Assembly (NCBI RefSeq): GCF_000787575.1
Contig: NW_012236531.1
Location: forward strand, 1,759,396 to 1,823,395
Direction: 5' to 3'
Origin: Acytostelium subglobosum LB1
Taxonomy: Eukaryota > Evosea > Eumycetozoa > Acytosteliales > Acytosteliaceae
Length of the DNA stretch: 64,000 nucleotides
In this document: positions 44,761 through 54,436 of the stretch, one piece after another
Position numbering within the stretch: the first letter of the stretch is position 1
Layout of the letters: every line of letters starts with the position of its first letter
Notes under the pieces: model-generated
What the model saw: the letters and a program-made list of their open reading frames with translations, nothing else
Database searches by the model: none
Told to the model about the DNA's origin: nothing
Translations under genes and position numbers: made by a program

Positions 44761-45667
44761 ATGTCAGGGTCACCAAAGTTCTCATCATCTACTGCTGGAC
44801 TATCTTCTCCTAAAGTATCCTCGAAGCAGCAGCAGCATCAACTACATCAACAACATCTTAGTGATAGTATCGACAATGATATCAACAATGCATCGATGAT
44901 AATGGATAGTACATCACCTGGTGCACCAAAGGCATCATACACCTCTATATACGACTACAACGATGACTTTTCACATCATGTCAATATATTACCATCTAGT
45001 GCTACACGTGATCGGCAGTGCTCCAGCTATGCTGACCGTGTTCTGTTCTCTAGCAAATACTACTATGCCTACATTGCAATGATTGCCATCAACTTAATAC
45101 TTATCATCTGGGTATGGATCACAACAGCAACAGCGTCATCATCATCATTGGCTCTAATCACTGACCTTCATAATCACACTCTGTAGTTGATTATCAACCT
45201 GATACGCAAACAAACATCAGTACCAAACCATTGGTTATTCATTGTATTGGATATCATTGTCAACCTGGCACTACTACTAGAGGTGTCACTACAGATCATT
45301 TCACAAAAGAGTAGATACTTTAAAGAATGGTCCAATCGATTTGATCTGTTTGTCCTGGTCCTATCGATAGCAGGTCTCTTCATGTATCTATTGTCACATG
45401 CGAGCGTAGCGTTCGAGTATGAAGGCATTGTAATTATATTCTTCACTGCTCTAAGATATGGAGTGCAGTTCTTACGACTACTGGCAATGATCAAAAGGTA
45501 ATTAACATTATCAAACTCAACACAACACTTGGTAAATGATGATCGTTACTAACTGACATTGGTTGAATAGACAAAAGGCAAGAGGATCAGCATTCCAGAG
45601 TAGAGTGGACTTTGCAGAGTTGAAGGACACGGATCTAGTCTTTGATATTGATTCATCAGACTTTTGA
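44761..45667 (+). CDS. Stand-alone voltage-sensor-domain membrane protein
   Basis: Three exons: 44761-45111, 45187-45497 and 45571-45667; 252 residues. A Ser/Gln-rich cytoplasmic N-terminus (about 100 residues) precedes four helices: S1 YAYIAMIAINLILIIWLI, S2 WLFIVLDIIVNLALLLEVSL, S3 WSNRFDLFVLVLSIAGLFMY and S4 IIFFTALRYGVQFLRLLAM followed by IKRQKARG. The S2 Glu, S3 Asp (NRFDLF) and spaced S4 Arg/Lys are voltage-sensor hallmarks. There is no S5-pore-S6, so it resembles Hv1/TMEM266-type proteins rather than a tetrameric channel. The S1 Asp diagnostic of Hv1 proton channels is not seen. The first intron is 75 nt (a multiple of three) and its acceptor supplies a TAG that would stop the unspliced frame. 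Confidence 0.76.
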
Positions 45668-45722
45668 TGATAATATAAACTTATGTCAAATTGTTAGAGT
45701 AACTGGAACCATTTATTATTGA

Positions 45723-47003
45723 TTAACCTCTTGATACACGGTATCTCTTTCCATCACGAGTGAGGATACCATCCTTAATTTGACCATTCTGGAACAGACC
45801 CTCATATAGATCATTCTCTGGTAGCTTGTGGAGTGAGCCAACGCCCTCCATCTTGCCATTCTTGAAGCTGCCCTTATAGGTCCAACGACCTTCGTTCATT
45901 GTCACACCTGTTCCTTGGAAATGCTGGAATGTCGACTTGTATCGATAGCTGTCGCCCAAGACGGCACCAAGTAGGGTGGAGCCCAAATGACAGCTGTGAT
46001 CCCAGTTGGTGAACTTGCCCAGACCGAGAACACCAATCAGGTCAAAGGCCAAGAGGGCAAAGAGCATGGTCTGGCTCTCAAAGCTAAAGAAGGGCATGAA
46101 GATGATGGACACTCGATTGTTTGGCTCAAACATAATGCTGGCGCCCACCACGGAGAGCACACATCCTGAGGCACCAATCGAGGGAATGGTAAATGAGGAT
46201 GTCACAAGTTTGTGGACAATGCTGGTCATTGAACCAACCAAGCCACCGCCTACGTAGAGCATTAGAAAAGGAAGAGTGCCCATGTGATCGTGAGCCACCT
46301 GACCAAATGACCAAAGTCCAATCATATTGAACAGGAGATGGAAGGGTTCGGTGTGCGTAAAGTTGGACAATAGAATGCACAGTGGCCTTGAAGAGACGTT
46401 GTTGACTGAGCAGAAGAAGTGATCACCGTATCGGAGCAAGAATGATGGACTCTTGAGAAGCATATAGATGCCCACGTTCACCAAGATGATTCCTCCAATG
46501 ACCTTTTGGGATTCCTTGATGTTGAACTTTCTTGGCTCATCGTTATCATCCTTTTCATCAGAGTTTGTGTTGAGCTGGAAGACAGACAGCGCAGCAACAC
46601 CAAGGCCAGCAGAGGAGAACAATACCATCTTTGTGTATTGTTTATCTGAGAACTGATTCTGTTCACTTTGTTGTTGTTGTTGATGTTCATTACGATGTTG
46701 TTGTTGTTGTTGTTTGTATCTGTTGTTGTTTATATTGTTGTTGACACACCATGAAGAGAAGTTGCGATTCTGTGTCGTTGCTCGTGTCGATGACAACAGC
46801 ATAGATAATGATGATGATGATGATGAAGATGATGATTGTTTTACAGGTGTACCATTGAGTAGGTATGATTGATTACACTGGCGTGTCGATACAAGAGTGT
46901 TGCTGATGCTGCAGTAAAGATATGAGTTGCCATTGGTTAAACTTCTGCCAGACAACGTGCTGCCACATTTGAGTGGTGATCTCCTAACTAACTGTCTGAT
47001 CAT
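45723..47003 (-). CDS. Mitochondrial-type rhomboid protease fused to C-terminal MORN repeats
   Basis: Single exon, 426 residues. The N-terminus MIRQLVRRSPLKCGSTLSGR is Arg/Ser-rich without acids, typical of a mitochondrial presequence; Ser, Asn and Gln runs follow. The rhomboid core (residues about 165-345) has FHLLFNMIGLWSFGQ, YVGGGLVGSM, the nucleophile motif IPSIGASGCVLSVVGA and the catalytic His motif WDHSCHLGSTLLGAVLG, so the Ser-His dyad is present. After the last helix come MORN-type repeats: GRWTYKGSFKNGKMEGVGSL, NDLYEGLFQNGQIKDG. PARL-like proteases cleave within the inner mitochondrial membrane. A MORN tail is not part of the standard PARL architecture. It lies tail-to-tail with the voltage-sensor gene (55 nt). 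Confidence 0.88.
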   Translation of the reverse strand: MIRQLVRRSPLKCGSTLSGRSLTNGNSYLYCSISNTLVSTRQCNQSYLLNGTPVKQSSSSSSSSSLSMLLSSTRATTQNRNFSSWCVNNNINNNRYKQQQQQHRNEHQQQQQSEQNQFSDKQYTKMVLFSSAGLGVAALSVFQLNTNSDEKDDNDEPRKFNIKESQKVIGGIILVNVGIYMLLKSPSFLLRYGDHFFCSVNNVSSRPLCILLSNFTHTEPFHLLFNMIGLWSFGQVAHDHMGTLPFLMLYVGGGLVGSMTSIVHKLVTSSFTIPSIGASGCVLSVVGASIMFEPNNRVSIIFMPFFSFESQTMLFALLAFDLIGVLGLGKFTNWDHSCHLGSTLLGAVLGDSYRYKSTFQHFQGTGVTMNEGRWTYKGSFKNGKMEGVGSLHKLPENDLYEGLFQNGQIKDGILTRDGKRYRVSRG

Positions 47004-47386
47004 TCTCTGTAGATGTCTCTTTGTTGTCTCTGTTCACTGTATTTATATGAGACTTTATTTTGAAAAACCCTTTGTGATACAAAACCCACTTTCTTTTACA
47101 TAAATGAAACAGTGAACTTCACTTGAGCAATAATCAAAGGAAGAGTGGTGATTGTGACCATCAACCACACATTGTATTTTGAACATTTACACTAAAAGTA
47201 TCAGACAATGAACATCTCAATCGAATGATGGTGACAATTGGTGATTGATAGTGAACACAAGACTACCTTGGGAAACCAGGGTAGTATATCGAGCCAACTT
47301 CGACCTCTTCATCTTTACTCCCTTATCTCTTTTTTCCTTCTTCTCTCAATCACACTTATTCCAATCAGATTATATTATTATTATTA
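47004..47386. other. Intergenic region upstream of the rhomboid gene
   Basis: About 380 bp between the rhomboid start codon and the AVL9 stop, both on the minus strand. It contains TTATTA repeats near 47368-47390 and T/C-rich DNA near 47320-47345. The overlapping plus-strand frames are low-complexity and not credible. Confidence 0.5.
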
Positions 47387-49789
47387 TTATAATTCGTATA
47401 TATCATCAGTGTCTACTTCTTCAAGGAATTCGAATAGTGATGTCGATTGTGATGCTCCTGGTTCACTTGTAGTCAGTCCAATAATTGTTGTCGATGGAGA
47501 GTTTGTCATGTTTGTTGGCTGGTCTTGGAGAGCTTGGAAATTGATATGACCTTTGTTGTTGTTGTTGTTGTCACTATTGACACTGGTGATACCAGAAGAG
47601 TCGACTAATGATGATCCTTCAGAGTTTGGTGTCTCTGGTGCTACCATCTCAAGAAGTGACCAAGACCATTTCTTTGCCAATGCCTTCCCGCTTGAAACAT
47701 AAGGTTTCTTGATTGTTATATCATGTGTCAGTAGTGCAATGCTAAAATGTAATAGAATTTGTTGTACATACCATTGCATTTGTTGCCTTTGAGGCGTTCT
47801 CTTGAACCTTTGCCCAGTTTCCCTCTGAAACTGTTGTAGAGTCCACTGTTTGTTGTTGTGCTCCATCATCAACAGAAGTACCAGCTAGGCTGTTGAATAG
47901 AAATGAAGATGCTCCAAACAGTGCCTTGGATATATTGGTCGTGAGTGGTTGTAGGTCCTTCATCGAGCTATAATTAATTGGCAATCGATTGTAATAAGTA
48001 TATAGTTTAACATTGACCAGTACAGAATATTGATCACTTACCTCTGCAACTTATCTTGAATATTATCCAGTATATCACTTGGTGGTCCTGATGGATGTCT
48101 TTATGAATAGATTGATGAGACAACTACTTTAGAATATATATTTGATATCACGAAATCAATCATACATACATTGGATAGTTTGATGGACTAGCTGGAGTAG
48201 GATTAATCTTGAACAGTTGTGTTCTCCAATGATTAAAGCTTCTTGTTCCAATCCATGATCTGATCCACCACTCGTTGTACGCTTGCATCGAATCCAGATG
48301 AGTGATCACTGACCTTCCATCTTCAATCTTGATTAGATTGGCAAGGTTGGAGAGCAGACATAGTAGGTAGAGCTCGAATTGATCTCGAATCCACTGATCA
48401 CTGCCAATATACTGATTGGTCTGCTGCTGTGGATCATTGATTGTGTTGATAATGTTGTCAATGAACCTTCTATCCGATGACTGTAGCTCCATCACTCGAT
48501 TCAGTGACTCATCTCTATATATGATCTCACTACTTTGTATCTGTAGAGGTAGGTTTGTTAGTGTCATGGTTAAGTCGACTGAAGTGTTTGGTCAGCCAAT
48601 CATACATCAACTATTGCATGTGTTGTTTGAGGAGGAGTCTTTAAGAATAGGTTGTTGCTTGTGCCCACGAAGAAGCCTTTGTAGTTATTGATGATCCTTC
48701 CACCACTTCCAGATAGTTCACGAGGTGATACTGGCGCTGTTGTTGGTGGTGGGTTGGCTGGCGATAGGATTGACATCTGATGCAATGAAAGATAGGGATG
48801 CACGATGTACTTTGATGAGAAAAGGTTCAAGGGCAATGCATAGTCCTTGATGTCGTTGGTGCTGTGTAGATGTTGTTGGTGTTGTTTGTTGTGTTGCTGC
48901 TGCCAATCAATGACGAATGATTTGTTGACAGCCGGATTGTGATTGACAAAGTAATCGTATGAATGGGGAAAGAGAGAGGTGACGGCAGTGATTGTTTCAC
49001 AGACAGCATTGATTGGCTGTGAGCTAAACACAATGACACCCTTCTCTAGCATGATCAATTTGAACAGCGTCAGACTGTTCCTACCAAAATGGCTGACAAA
49101 CATCTTGAGTGAGAGTGGTGCGAGGAAGTAGTCGGCTGGGATCGGTATCTTTTGTGTTGGTTGGTCAGTGAGTAACACCTCATGCTGTTGCTGCTGTTGC
49201 TGATGGATAGAGACATTGAGTGTAGTCTGCAGGAACTGATCTGATTTCTTTGTAAACTCATTGTTCTGAGTGTTGTACCAATTGGTAAGCAGTTCCATGT
49301 TGTTAAAGTCACCTTGATTGAAGTAACAGTAGCTGGCTACAGAGAGTTGTGTTTTGAATGTATGGAATATTGGCTGCGCAGTGATTGAATCAACGTTAAT
49401 ATGATGTATTTATTATATTGAGTTGATTGATGATGTTCACAACAACTTACAAAGTTTGAGAGAATACATATTGATTTCTGTATTGATTGTCTAGTGTCGT
49501 CTTGGGTAATGGCATGTGATGGCAAGTCAGAGATGTTCATTTGTTTAAAGTGAGATATAGCGTATAGTTTGTGAGAGGGCTGCATCACAGGATCCACTTC
49601 GTTGAGAATGAAGAAGCAATAGTCCTCCTGTGAGTTGTGTACACCATCGGGTAGTGCCAAGAAAGGCAATAGATTCCATTGATACCTGGCACGAATCTCA
49701 TCACTGAGTTGCGGGTAAATATGTTCAAGTCTGTTGCCATATTGATGATGAAACCCAATCACTGCTATATATTCTATAATATTTGTCAT
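47387..49789 (-). CDS. avl9: AVL9 homologue (DENN-related late secretory pathway protein)
   Basis: About seven exons, roughly 640 residues. The N-terminus IIEYIAVIGFHHQYGNRLEH with LLPFLALPDGVHNSQEDYCF is the AVL9 signature (longin/uDENN part); SIQKSICILSNFPIFHTFKT and LTLFKLIMLEKGVIVFSSQ follow as in human AVL9. YIVHPYLSLHQMSIL, FFVGTSNNLFLK and SDQWIRDQFELYLLCLLSNL are the cDENN/dDENN-like blocks. The C-terminus is low-complexity (Asn, Ser, Thr), ending EEVDTDDIYEL. AVL9 acts in exocytic transport from the Golgi and in cell migration. Internal Gln/His runs are dictyostelid additions. Exon borders near 47760-48150 are approximate. Confidence 0.87.
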
Positions 49790-49797
49790 TGTTTATA

Positions 49798-49820
49798 ATA
49801 TATATATATATATATATATA
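49798..49820. repeat. TA dinucleotide tract in the AVL9/HPRT divergent promoter
   Basis: About eleven TA units lie directly upstream of the AVL9 start codon, in the 243-bp region shared with hprT. Confidence 0.9.
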
Positions 49821-50032
49821 CAAAGAATTAGAGATAGATAGATTCTGATGGGAGAAGAATGAAATTGATGATGAATGTGGTTGGAGATGTTTGTGTTGAA
49901 CTACGAATTGAACACTAAAATTGGAGTGGTCGCCATCGTGCAACAACAGAAGCGAAGAGGAGGAGGTTTTCTTTCGATCAACGAATATTAATCACATCTT
50001 ACACAAATAGATAAATATATATTATATAAATA

Positions 50033-50697
50033 ATGGCAAACATTCATCCAAACGTTAAGCAAGTCCTCTACACTGAGGATGATATTAAGCAAAGAGTGGC
50101 CCAGATGGGTAAAATGATTGAGGCCGTATGTCACTGTTAATGCATCATCTGTTATGTTGTATTTGTCATCATAAAATAAGACATGATCACTCACATATAT
50201 ATATATATTTATATAACCTATTATAGGACTACAAAGACTCAAAAGAGTTGGTATTCATAGGAATATTGAAGGGATCATTCATGTTTATGTCTGATCTGGT
50301 GCGTAGTGTGCATCTGCCAAACACATTGGTCTCATTGGACTTTATGTCGATTTCGAGCTATGGTCACTCCACCAGCAGCAGTGGTGTCGTCAAGATCAAC
50401 ATGGACCTGAAGGAGTCGATCGAGGGCAAGGATGTCATTGTCGTAGAGGACATCATCGACAGTGGACTGACACTGAAGCATCTGCTCGGAATGCTCCACG
50501 ATCGTTTGCCACGTTCGATCAACACCTGTGTACTCTTGCGCAAGAAGGAGGGTCTCAAAACAGATGTGCCCATCAAGTATCTAGGCTTTGACATTCCAAT
50601 GGTATTCATCATTGGCTATGGATTGGACTTTGCCGAGAGATATCGTGAGATTCCATACTTGGGAGAGTTGAAAGAAGAGTGCTATAAAACTGCTTAA
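50033..50697 (+). CDS. hprT: Hypoxanthine-guanine phosphoribosyltransferase
   Basis: Two exons, 50033-50125 and 50227-50697; about 187 residues. It converts hypoxanthine or guanine plus PRPP to IMP or GMP (purine salvage). The N-terminus MANIHPNVKQVLYTEDDIKQ is followed after splicing by DYKDSKELVFIGILKGSFMF (PRPP/PPi loop, LKGS). The flexible loop SLDFMSISSYGHSTSSSG and the PRPP-binding motif DVIVVEDIIDSGLTLKHLL are intact, as are IKYLGFDIPMVFIIGYGLDF and AERYREIPYLGEL. Length and motifs are normal for bacterial/protist-type HPRT. Introns are GT-AG and the frame is continuous. Confidence 0.95.
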
Positions 50698-50886
50698 GTT
50701 TGATCTATGGTGGTGAGTGTGTGCGTGTGATTGTCGTTTTGTTGTTGTCTTCGTTCAGTGACAAGGTCGTCGTCATTGTTGTCAACTACAGAGATAATGA
50801 CATCCATTCATCCATTCATTCATTCATTCAATCAATCATACATTAATACATTATTATACTACCTATCTTTTATTGTTATTATATCA

Positions 50887-51987
50887 ATGTCAAACAAAAC
50901 AAAGATATATAGATATGCTATGGCACCAATGGTCGATGTAACAGACTATGCCTTTAGACAGATCGTTTCACTTAAATCAAAGATGTCTCAACTCTCTGAT
51001 ACTGTCACTACGACAGACAGTTCATTCATGACATGGACAGAGTTTGTTTCAGTGGATGGTCTGATTGCCAACCCAAACAAATTCAAAAGACAAATGGCCT
51101 ATCATTCAATACAACGACCAATAGTTTGTCAGCTATTTGGTCATGATGCAAAGAAGTTTAAAGAGGCTGCAAGAATCGTCCGAGATCAAGGCTTTGATGC
51201 CATCGATATCAATATGGGTTGTCCTGTTAGAAAGGTAGTGGAAAGACAGTCTGCAGGCTCCGCTCTCATTTTGGACCCAATGGCTGCTGGTGATATTATA
51301 AAGGCTACAAAGGACGGCGTGGACAATGCATTGCCTGTGTTTGTAAAGACGAGAATTGGTTTCGATCACATTGACATTGATCGTTGGATACCTATTCTGC
51401 TACAGACAGAGCCACAACTCCTTACACTACATTTGAGGACAAAGAAGGAGTTGTCCAATTGTCCGGCACATTGGGAAGATGATGTCGTTGGAAGGACTCT
51501 GCGGCAACGTGGTGATTCTACAACAACGAGAATATTTGGCAATGGAGATCTGGAATCAATGGAACAGTGTCGTGATAAGTTGAATACATATAATCAGCTG
51601 GATGGTATCATGGTTGGAAGAGGAACATATGGTAATCCTTGGTTCTTTAGTGATGTGAACGGCAATCAATCATCACTAAAGGATAAACTCACTGCAATGG
51701 TGGAACATGCAATTCTAATCGAGCAACAGAATGCACTATATAGTGGTCAATCTATAAAGAGTATTGGTGTACACATCAGGAACTATTGCCAACCATTGTC
51801 ACAGTATGGTGATGTGGCTGCATTGCGCACCCACCTAATACAGGCCACTACTTCAAAGGATATAGCAAACATCTTGAATCAATACCTCATTTCAAAGAGA
51901 CTACCAGACCACCTGTTGGACGATCACCAAACTATAAAGGATTCATTGTACGAGCAAGTCGATAAGCTCGATATATCTTTTCCTTGA
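50887..51987 (+). CDS. tRNA-dihydrouridine synthase, bacterial-type
   Basis: Single exon, 366 residues from MSNKTKIYRYAMAPMVDVTD. A DUS (FMN TIM-barrel) fold reduces uridine in tRNA. Motifs: FMTWTEFVSVDGLIANP, RPIVCQLFGHDAKKFKEAAR, the catalytic-Cys block AIDINMGCPVRKVVERQSAG, SALILDPMAAGDIIKATKDG, VFVKTRIGF, LLTLHLRTKKELSNCPAHWE and GIMVGRGTYGNPWFF. The combination WTEFVSVDGL, NMGCPVRKV and RTKKELSxxPAHWE resembles bacterial DUS proteins more than eukaryotic Dus1-4 as I know them. The frame is open 52 codons further upstream over repeat DNA (from 50731), so 50887 is preferred. Intron absence fits but does not prove bacterial ancestry. The stop is 22 nt from the convergent mtnB stop. Confidence 0.88.
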   Translation: MSNKTKIYRYAMAPMVDVTDYAFRQIVSLKSKMSQLSDTVTTTDSSFMTWTEFVSVDGLIANPNKFKRQMAYHSIQRPIVCQLFGHDAKKFKEAARIVRDQGFDAIDINMGCPVRKVVERQSAGSALILDPMAAGDIIKATKDGVDNALPVFVKTRIGFDHIDIDRWIPILLQTEPQLLTLHLRTKKELSNCPAHWEDDVVGRTLRQRGDSTTTRIFGNGDLESMEQCRDKLNTYNQLDGIMVGRGTYGNPWFFSDVNGNQSSLKDKLTAMVEHAILIEQQNALYSGQSIKSIGVHIRNYCQPLSQYGDVAALRTHLIQATTSKDIANILNQYLISKRLPDHLLDDHQTIKDSLYEQVDKLDISFP

Positions 51988-52009
51988 CGGACTTATCTAT
52001 GTATGAATA

Positions 52010-52826
52010 CTAGCAGTCGTAGCAACACTCTTTATTCTGAACTGGTTCTAGTGCTGGGTTGATTCCATGTTGCTTCATCTTGACAGCAATCTCAAAGAGA
52101 TAGTCAAAGCACTCGGTCATGGTCTTTGCCTTGACCCAGTCAGCACCCCATACATAGACGCCATGTCTACGCACCAACACTGCCGAGGCCTCTGGATAGG
52201 CCTCCATGGCACGTGCCATTCGCTGCTTGAGATCTCTCTCGTGTGGCGTGTTCTCAATGATTGGTACGACCAATCGGTCGTGGTACTGCAGATACTTGGC
52301 ATCTGGTCCATGACCTCTGACGATGCCCTTGATCATCTCTTGATGTGTGATGACAAACTCCTTGTCGTAGAGCAGTGTGACCATGACTGCATGCTGAGAG
52401 TGTGTATGGATGACAGCACCAGCACCTCTCATACGGTAGGCATTGAAGAACAATGGAGTGCACTGACTAGGTCTCAGATTCTTGTACAATGGTGGTGCAG
52501 ACAACTCGTTCTCATTCTCGTCCATCACAAAGATATCCTCACCTATTATTCGCTCCTTCTGTACACCTGATGCTGCTATATAGATTTCCTTGCTGTGTGA
52601 GAGAGAGAGAGAGGATTACGCATGAACATCAATCGTCGTTGTCAATGGTTAGTGTAATGGTCCATCCAATCATTGGACAATGATGATTGTGATCGATAGG
52701 TAGTACTAGTACGCACTCATGCTTTATACTGATTCCTCCACCTGTACCAGTGACCCATCCCAAGCTATAGAATTGTTTACATAGTTCTGGTATCAATATC
52801 CTTGGATGTTCAGCGGTGTTATCCAT
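52010..52826 (-). CDS. mtnB: Methylthioribulose-1-phosphate dehydratase (methionine salvage, APIP/MtnB)
   Basis: Two exons: about 52707-52826 and 52010 to about 52594. The spliced N-terminus [19 protein letters not shown] followed by [20 protein letters not shown] and [13 protein letters not shown] matches the APIP family residue by residue. The zinc-binding class-II aldolase motif [16 protein letters not shown] and the later [15 protein letters not shown] carry the metal His residues; Glu in [10 protein letters not shown] is the general acid/base region. The C-terminus ends CCYDC. It dehydrates 5-methylthioribulose-1-phosphate in the methylthioadenosine-to-methionine pathway in the cytosol. 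The splice CATGA/GTGCGT to ACACAG/CAAGG gives [13 protein letters not shown], which fits the family. Confidence 0.92.
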
Positions 52827-53026
52827 CTTCCTGTTGTTGAATCTTCTGATGATTATCTCTTTGAAAGTTGGAAATAGTTTCTGATTGATTGAGTGGTGGG
52901 GTGTTGTTGTTGTTGTGTTTCGAAACCACAAAAGAGATAACAAGGAGGGGAACATCAACAAGTCCCACATAGTTTTATCTTCATTCGCATGTCACCTTTT
53001 GTATCTCAACAACATTACATTATAAC

Positions 53027-53324
53027 ATGTCAGATAGCTCCTTCGTTACTTCAATTCATACTAATTGCAATAGATTGCTCATTGATACAATAGATATTCA
53101 ATGGGCACAAGAAAAGTTACCAGATGAATGTATGTGTTAACTCTAGAGAGAGACACACACATATGAGGCAAGAGGACTAACCCAAAAGGTTTCACTACCT
53201 CTATTATGATCTATACCTTTTCTTTACAGGGATCAGAACATTCAGCAATACTGTTGCAAACACAGAGAGACCTCATCCAACTGGTGATGATAAATGGAGT
53301 GAACTTGGTATAGATCAACTGTGA
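53027..53324 (+). CDS. anapc13: Probable APC13, anaphase-promoting complex subunit (65-residue two-exon gene)
   Basis: Exons 53027-53129 and 53230-53324, too short for either to stand out alone. Translation: MSDSSFVTSIHTNCN, then RLLIDTIDIQWAQEKLPDEW, then IRTFSNTVANTERPHPTGDD and KWSELGIDQL. Human APC13 has RILDLIDDAWREDKLP near the N-terminus and KWTDLALQYL near the end, with the same spacing and similar size (74 residues). The APC/C ubiquitin ligase uses APC13 to stabilise TPR subunits. GT-AG introns (GTATGT, TTTACAG) and the frame fit. The match is short, so this is a strong but not certain call. It is convergent with the next gene (21 nt). Confidence 0.72.
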
Positions 53325-53345
53325 CGAGTACGCCATCGTGGTGTT

Positions 53346-53624
53346 TTATTTCAATGTAATTGCAGAGAAGAGGGCAACACATATGGTCAGCATGAGTACG
53401 AATGCAAATCCCTCATTTTGAAGCTTGGTTGGCACACTGGACGATGATGACACTCGAATGTTGCTCGTGTCAATATAGTCAGGGGAGCTTGGGATCGATA
53501 GACTTGGCTGCTGCTGAACGTTGGCCTTACATGTGGCTGCTGATGCCTCTGGATTGTTAAGTTTACAAACTATAATCAGCATCACAAAGATAATTATAAT
53601 GTCAAAGGTCAAATGGGACCTCAT
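53346..53624 (-). CDS. Tiny secreted, membrane-tethered protein
   Basis: Single exon, 92 residues. N-terminal signal peptide (MRSHLTFDIIIIFVMLIIVC), a 45-residue Ser/Pro/Gln-rich mature segment (QQQPSLSIPSSPDYIDTSN) and a C-terminal hydrophobic span (GFAFVLMLTICVALFSAITL) ending in a single Lys. This is the shape of a short GPI-anchored or type I surface peptide. No family is recognised. The short frame is believable because both hydrophobic ends are present and a strong AT-rich promoter lies beyond 53624. Confidence 0.6.
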   Translation of the reverse strand: MRSHLTFDIIIIFVMLIIVCKLNNPEASAATCKANVQQQPSLSIPSSPDYIDTSNIRVSSSSSVPTKLQNEGFAFVLMLTICVALFSAITLK

Positions 53625-54436
53625 GGTTTGATATATTATGTTGTGTTTATAAATGGTCTATTTAATTACAATAGAGGTGTATGGACAAGTTATTAAAGTG
53701 GTAATTGACAATATTATTGTATGGATGGAGGATGGAGTATGTAGTTAGATTATATGGATGGATAAAAGGAAATACTGTAAATATTTAAATCATAAGATTT
53801 AAGGTGAAATTGTATCTCTATATTTTTATCTATCTCTAATTGTTATGATATTAACAATAATGATGATGAAGATCTTTATATATTGGAAAGGGACAGAAAT
53901 TGGTTGATTCAATAGAATACATGATTACTTCCAATTGCTCCTATTGGCTGAACAGACATGTTTTTGGTTGGACAATTTGAAACGGTGTGTTTGATTGGAC
54001 ACTTTGATTAATAATTTTTTTATCTTCATTGAAGATGACATCACACTGGGCTCCCCACCTTGTCAACAACCTACCTTTAGAATAATAGAACACACAACCA
54101 ATTCAAGAATTGTAATTCAAAATAGAATTGTTGTCCAATCATTATTCATTCTAATCTCAGTTTTGGACGTGTGAAGTTGAAAAAAGATTTGCGTTCTCGG
54201 GTCCCAATTTTGCAAAATAATCTGCAGATTATTTTTTCTGCTGAACAAAAACTAGTTCCACAACGCAGTTCCATTCTTTTGTTCACTCATCACCCACTTC
54301 TATGGCGTTGGTTCAACAACTGCAACACACATTCTTCGTCATAATCATCATCTTCACGTCCACAATACTCTTTCCCACCATCATCAACCAACCAACTCCT
54401 ACTACTCCTACTCCTACTACAATAACAACAACAATA
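53625..54436. promoter_or_regulatory. Divergent AT-rich promoter region, with 22-bp palindrome
   Basis: About 810 bp between two divergent start codons, very AT-rich. A perfect 22-bp palindrome centred on CTGCAG lies at 54214-54235. The open frame that could extend fumarylacetoacetase upstream to 54302 reads as Pro/Thr/Ile-rich and is more likely a leader. Confidence 0.5.

Noticed and set aside
45184-45186. In-frame TAG in the voltage-sensor gene, at first read as a premature stop
   Set aside because: It is the last triplet of a 75-nt GT-AG intron; removing the intron gives a continuous S1 helix.
54302-54436. Upstream in-frame start giving fumarylacetoacetase a hydrophobic N-terminus
   Set aside because: The extension is low complexity and unlike the family; the conserved protein begins at MQSF (54437).
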